Shown: in pieces, positions 61,110-64,000 of the stretch
How the letters are laid out: the number at the start of each line of letters is the position of its first letter
How positions within the stretch are numbered: position 1 is the first letter of the stretch
NCBI GenBank assembly: GCA_038232275.1
Contig: JBBSIC010000003.1
Span: 38,433 to 102,432 of the forward strand
Origin: DATLGB01 sp038232275
Lineage (GTDB): Bacteria; Actinomycetota; Thermoleophilia; Solirubrobacterales; Solirubrobacteraceae
Direction of reading: 5' to 3'
DNA: 64,000 nt
The notes under the pieces: model-generated
Told to the model about the DNA's origin: nothing
Databases searched by the model: none
Seen by the model: the letters and a program-made list of their open reading frames with translations, nothing else
Translations under genes and position numbers: made by a program

Positions 61110-61561
61110 ACCGTCTCCTCGATCTCGTCCAGCCGGTCCTCGACCTGCCTGCTGAAGCCCTCGCCCCACGTCTCGTCGGCCGGCTCGACCTCGACGACCC
61201 AGACATCCTCCGGCAGCGCCTTGAACGCCTCGGAGACGATGAGCAGGTTGTCCAGCGAAATGGTCCCCGTGACGGAGTCTCCAACGTGCTCCTGAATCTC
61301 CTTGTGCGAGGGTAGGGCATGGTCCCAACGATAGGTCGTCACCTCGCCTGGCTCGCGCCCGCGGCTCACGGCGCCGACGAACACGATGCGGTCGTAGGGC
61401 TCCCGCTCGTGGAGGTTCTGCGTGAACCCCACCGGGTGATAGCCCAGGTCCTCGAACTCCACGCCGTTGGTCGCCTGGGGCCCGAGGGTGTCGGTCACGT
61501 GCAGCCCGAGCGCGTTGTCGCGCAGGAACCGGTAGCCGACTCCGCAGACGAGAACGCGCAC
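61088..61561 (-). CDS. Hydrogenase maturation protease-like protein, copy 1
   Basis: 157 residues from a GTG. MRVLVCGVGYRFLRDNALG resembles the protease opening but the usual GNxLxxDDG is changed to GYRFLRDNALG, and the second acidic motif reads VFVGAVSRG instead of x-x-D-A-x-x-x-G. The catalytic/nickel-binding acids are therefore partly missing and it may not be an active peptidase. It follows hhyL by 16 bp and overlaps the NifU-Rieske gene by 22 nt. Confidence 0.72.
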   Translation of the reverse strand: MRVLVCGVGYRFLRDNALGLHVTDTLGPQATNGVEFEDLGYHPVGFTQNLHEREPYDRIVFVGAVSRGREPGEVTTYRWDHALPSHKEIQEHVGDSVTGTISLDNLLIVSEAFKALPEDVWVVEVEPADETWGEGFSRQVEDRLDEIEETVWSLTRL

Positions 61562-61577
61562 AGGCCGTCAGCCCTGC

Positions 61578-63497
61578 TCAATGCTCATGGTCACCGGTCG
61601 CACCGCAGGCGCAGCTCACGATCTCACGCGAGATCGTCCGGTCGTCGGTGTGGATGTGCGTGGTGCACGGCATGCACGGGTCGAAGCTGCGGATCGCGCG
61701 CAGGACGTCGATGCCCTTGAAGTCCTCGGGCTTCTCGTAGTTCTCGAGCAGCGGCGTGGCCATGACCGCCTCCTCGTAGGGGCCCGGGTTGCCGAACGGG
61801 TCCTTCGGCGAGGCCATCCACGTCGAGGGGGTGAGGATCTGGTAGTTCTGGATCACCTGCTTGTCCATCTCCAGGTGATGGGTCAGGTAGCCGCGGCCGG
61901 CGCTCCACAGGCCCACGCCGATGCGGTGGTCCTTGGGGACCTTGTAGGGCGTCGAGGACTTGGCGTCCGGCCCGCCCTTGCGCAGCAGGTCGTACGCGAT
62001 CATCAGGTTGTCGTAGGCGATCGCGGACGTGTACAGAATGCAGTACGCGCGTGCGCGGTTGCGCTCGAAGGCCCCCCACGTCTCGGGGATCTTCCACTCG
62101 ATCGTCTCGTTGGGCATCTCGGCCTTGGGCAGGTGGATCTTGAGGCTGTGCCCGGTCGGCTCGATGTAGTCGCTCTGGCGGTAGTTCGGCGTCATCGCCG
62201 CGGCCCAGATTCGCGAGTAGGCGCCCGTCTCCATCGCCTGGCGGTCCCAGCGCGGAGCCGTCGACCAGGAGTACTTATCCTTCCAGTTGGTCGCCGTCGG
62301 CTTCGGGATCGTCTCCTTGTTCCACGGGTGGTACGGCGACAGCGGGTTGCCCGCCGGGTCGGTGGGGAACTTGTAGTGCGGGGAGCCGGTTCCGTTGCCG
62401 GTCCACTCCTCGTAGAAGGCGTGCTCGACGAACTCCTCGACGCCGGCGTTGAGCATCTGCAGGCTGGTGGTGACGAGCTCGCCGTCCACCAGCACGCCCG
62501 GGGGCGCCCAGCGCTTGCGGCCCCAGGCGTCGCAGTTCTCGTAGGTGCCGTCGTAGGCGAACGGGTCGTCCCACTGGCCCGGCTCGAGCATGCTCTTGGG
62601 ACGGGACCCGACGTCGCGGTACTTCGGGTTGACGTCGTAGAAGAATTCGGCGAGGTCGTCCCAGATGGCCGCGGTCTTGCGCCCGTAGTCGAAGTACTTG
62701 ACGACCCGCAGCATGATCTCGTTGAGGTCGGAGGGGTCGATCGTGGTGCTCACGCCGCCCGGCACGACGGTCTGCGGGTGCGGGTACTTGCCTCCGATCA
62801 GGACGTAGGCCTCACGCGCGAGGCGCGTGTAGTGCAGCCCCTCCAGATAGAGCTTCCCGGTCAGCGGCGTGAGGTCGGTCATCAGATCGGACATGAACTC
62901 GTAGCCGTGCTTGTCGCGATGCTCGCAGCGGGTGTTCTCGGCGCGCTGCCAGATCTCCGGGTTGGTCTCGCGCACCGCCTCCTCGGAGAAGTCCGGGCCG
63001 GCGAGCAGCGAGAGGTGGATCGGGTGGTCGTAGAGGTACTCGACCGATAGCAGGAGGTTGCGGGCGACGACGCCCATGGGCGGCGGCGAGATGCCGAAGG
63101 CCATCTCGCAGGCCAGCGCCGAGCACGTGGCGTGCACGCCGCCGCAGACGCCGCAGGCGCGGCTGGAGATGAAGATCGCGTCGCGCGGGTCGCGGCCCTT
63201 GAGGATCACCTCGTAGCCGCGGAACAGCGTCGCCATCGACGCCGTCTCGAGCACCTCCCGGCGCTCGAGGTCGACGACCGTGTGAAAGGCCAGCGCGCCC
63301 GCGACCCGCGTCACCGGGTCGAAGTCCACGCGCCGGACCGCGCCGTTGCGCGCGAACAGCTCGCGCATGCGCTCCGGGTCGTCCTCGATCGGGGTCGGGG
63401 CCGCGGTCTCGCGATAGGAGTAGGGGTCGGCGACGCCGGGCTTGAGCGTCGCATTTCCCTGCGCGTCGAACTCGATCGGCAGATTCTTGAAGCACAT
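61578..63497 (-). CDS. hhyL: [NiFe]-hydrogenase large subunit, group 1h-like (HhyL)
   Basis: 639 residues from the ATG at 63497, after a GAGAGGAGC ribosome-binding site. The L1 motif is RACGVCGGVHATCS and the L2 motif is DPCMPCTTHIHTDD: all four Ni-ligating Cys are present. Length, long insertions and the tail after L2 (about 25 residues, with CACG) fit the actinobacterial high-affinity group 1h (formerly group 5) enzymes, which oxidise atmospheric H2. Subgroup is my recognition, not a search result. It lies 7 bp after the small-subunit gene. Confidence 0.9.
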   Translation of the reverse strand: MCFKNLPIEFDAQGNATLKPGVADPYSYRETAAPTPIEDDPERMRELFARNGAVRRVDFDPVTRVAGALAFHTVVDLERREVLETASMATLFRGYEVILKGRDPRDAIFISSRACGVCGGVHATCSALACEMAFGISPPPMGVVARNLLLSVEYLYDHPIHLSLLAGPDFSEEAVRETNPEIWQRAENTRCEHRDKHGYEFMSDLMTDLTPLTGKLYLEGLHYTRLAREAYVLIGGKYPHPQTVVPGGVSTTIDPSDLNEIMLRVVKYFDYGRKTAAIWDDLAEFFYDVNPKYRDVGSRPKSMLEPGQWDDPFAYDGTYENCDAWGRKRWAPPGVLVDGELVTTSLQMLNAGVEEFVEHAFYEEWTGNGTGSPHYKFPTDPAGNPLSPYHPWNKETIPKPTATNWKDKYSWSTAPRWDRQAMETGAYSRIWAAAMTPNYRQSDYIEPTGHSLKIHLPKAEMPNETIEWKIPETWGAFERNRARAYCILYTSAIAYDNLMIAYDLLRKGGPDAKSSTPYKVPKDHRIGVGLWSAGRGYLTHHLEMDKQVIQNYQILTPSTWMASPKDPFGNPGPYEEAVMATPLLENYEKPEDFKGIDVLRAIRSFDPCMPCTTHIHTDDRTISREIVSCACGATGDHEH

Positions 63498-63504
63498 ACC
63501 GGCT

Positions 63505-64000
63505 TTACAGCTCCTCTCGGGACGTAGGCCGTTCATCGAGCACGTCGATGACACGGCTACCGCCAACGTTTTTTTGCCGCAACACGTCGCGACTCTGCGG
63601 CAGCGGCTGCTTCTTGTTGCGCTTACCGTAGTCCACCGAGCCTCGGTACTGGAGCTTCTTGTAGAAGTACGATTCGACCCTGTCGACGGGCCCGGCGCCG
63701 CTTTGGTCCTCCGCCCAGGCCGAGGGGACCGCGCCCACGCTGTCCCATAGCGGCGAATGGTTCCCGCTCTTCATCGACATCCGCCGCAGCCGCCGGATCA
63801 CGCCGCCGGTGACCTTTGTGATGCTGCCGCTCACCGCGGACCCGGGCGCCGTCTTGTAGAAGGGGCTGTACTTGTCGGGGAAGCCCGGCATCGTGCAGCC
63901 GATGCACGCCCCGCCGGCGACCATGCAGCCGCCCATGTGGTTGATCGCCCCGCGCTCGACGATGTTGCACTGCACGACCGGGCCCCAGCAGCCGATCTCC
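63505..64000 (-). CDS. hhyS: [NiFe]-hydrogenase small subunit, group 1h-like (HhyS), 5' part outside window
   Basis: The last ~165 residues. The visible part has GCWGPVVQCNIVERG, then GGCMVAGGACIGCTMPGFPDKYSPFYK, which are ligands of the medial/distal Fe-S clusters of small subunits. The C-terminus is soluble and basic (DYGKRNKKQPLP) with no TM helix, unlike classic group 1 uptake enzymes, so membrane attachment must use another partner. The frame is open to the window edge. hhyS is upstream of hhyL in the same operon. Confidence 0.88.
   Translation of the reverse strand, partial: EIGCWGPVVQCNIVERGAINHMGGCMVAGGACIGCTMPGFPDKYSPFYKTAPGSAVSGSITKVTGGVIRRLRRMSMKSGNHSPLWDSVGAVPSAWAEDQSGAGPVDRVESYFYKKLQYRGSVDYGKRNKKQPLPQSRDVLRQKNVGGSRVIDVLDERPTSREEL

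Noticed and set aside
61581..63050. Long plus-strand ORF opposite hhyL
   Set aside because: Val/Arg/Gly/Leu-rich shadow; the minus strand carries all hydrogenase motifs.

Overview
The window is high-GC throughout, with strong G/C third-position bias and frequent GTG and TTG starts. Genes are packed into operons whose stops and starts overlap (ATGA/GTGA). A high-affinity-type (group 1h) [NiFe]-hydrogenase, a GlnR-type nitrogen regulator with matching sites, OmpR-family two-component pairs and an RCC1-repeat surface protein point to a soil or aerobic actinobacterium. Thermoleophilia (Solirubrobacterales-like) is my best guess; that placement is inference. I see no rRNA, tRNA, CRISPR array, insertion sequence or prophage.

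Layout. 1-7.8 kb: transporter end, flippase-like membrane protein, LysR regulator, EamA exporter, DUF347 membrane protein, GGDEF protein and a two-component pair whose kinase carries a frameshift. 7.8-10.9 kb: a CitE-like lyase divergent from a MaoC-type hydratase and a mesaconyl-CoA C1-C4 CoA transferase (Mct), a set that resembles the glyoxylate/propionyl-CoA half of the 3-hydroxypropionate bi-cycle. 11.1-16.2 kb: a nine-gene operon of three membrane-anchored heptad-repeat proteins, five tiny single-helix membrane proteins and a secreted PsbP/LpqN-like protein. 16.2-32 kb: mixed genes, including a Ni/Co permease, a second small-membrane-protein cluster (20.1-21.3 kb), a sigma factor/HTH pair, an HD-GYP regulator, a second two-component pair, and envelope genes (GT39-like, UppP, epimerase).

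32.3-44.2 kb is a nitrate-assimilation island. It holds an assimilatory nitrate reductase fused to its own NAD(P)H:flavin module, NarK, a TrpD2-like protein, GlnR, glutamine synthetase and NirBD. GlnR-box-like sites (GAAAC/GTNAC half-sites on an 11-bp pitch) lie before nas, narK and the glnA/nirB divergence.

44.2-64 kb is a hydrogenase island. It holds hypF-hypC-DUF2294, four CooC-like ATPases in two pairs (one of each pair with a CxC motif, one without), an RCC1 protein, a PAP2/haloperoxidase-like lipoprotein and a DM13-like lipoprotein. A third small-membrane-protein cluster follows, then CoxE-like, MoxR, protease, NifU-Rieske, second protease, hhyL and hhyS (cut by the window end). A 21-bp repeat occurs twice before the third cluster and once upstream of hypF, suggesting shared control.

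The most novel element is the set of three paralogous clusters of about 80-105-residue bitopic membrane proteins. Five types (A-E) run in the order A-B-C-D-E in two clusters and A-D-B-C in the third. I know no described function for them. Four otherwise intact genes each contain a single-base indel, which looks more like assembly error than decay.
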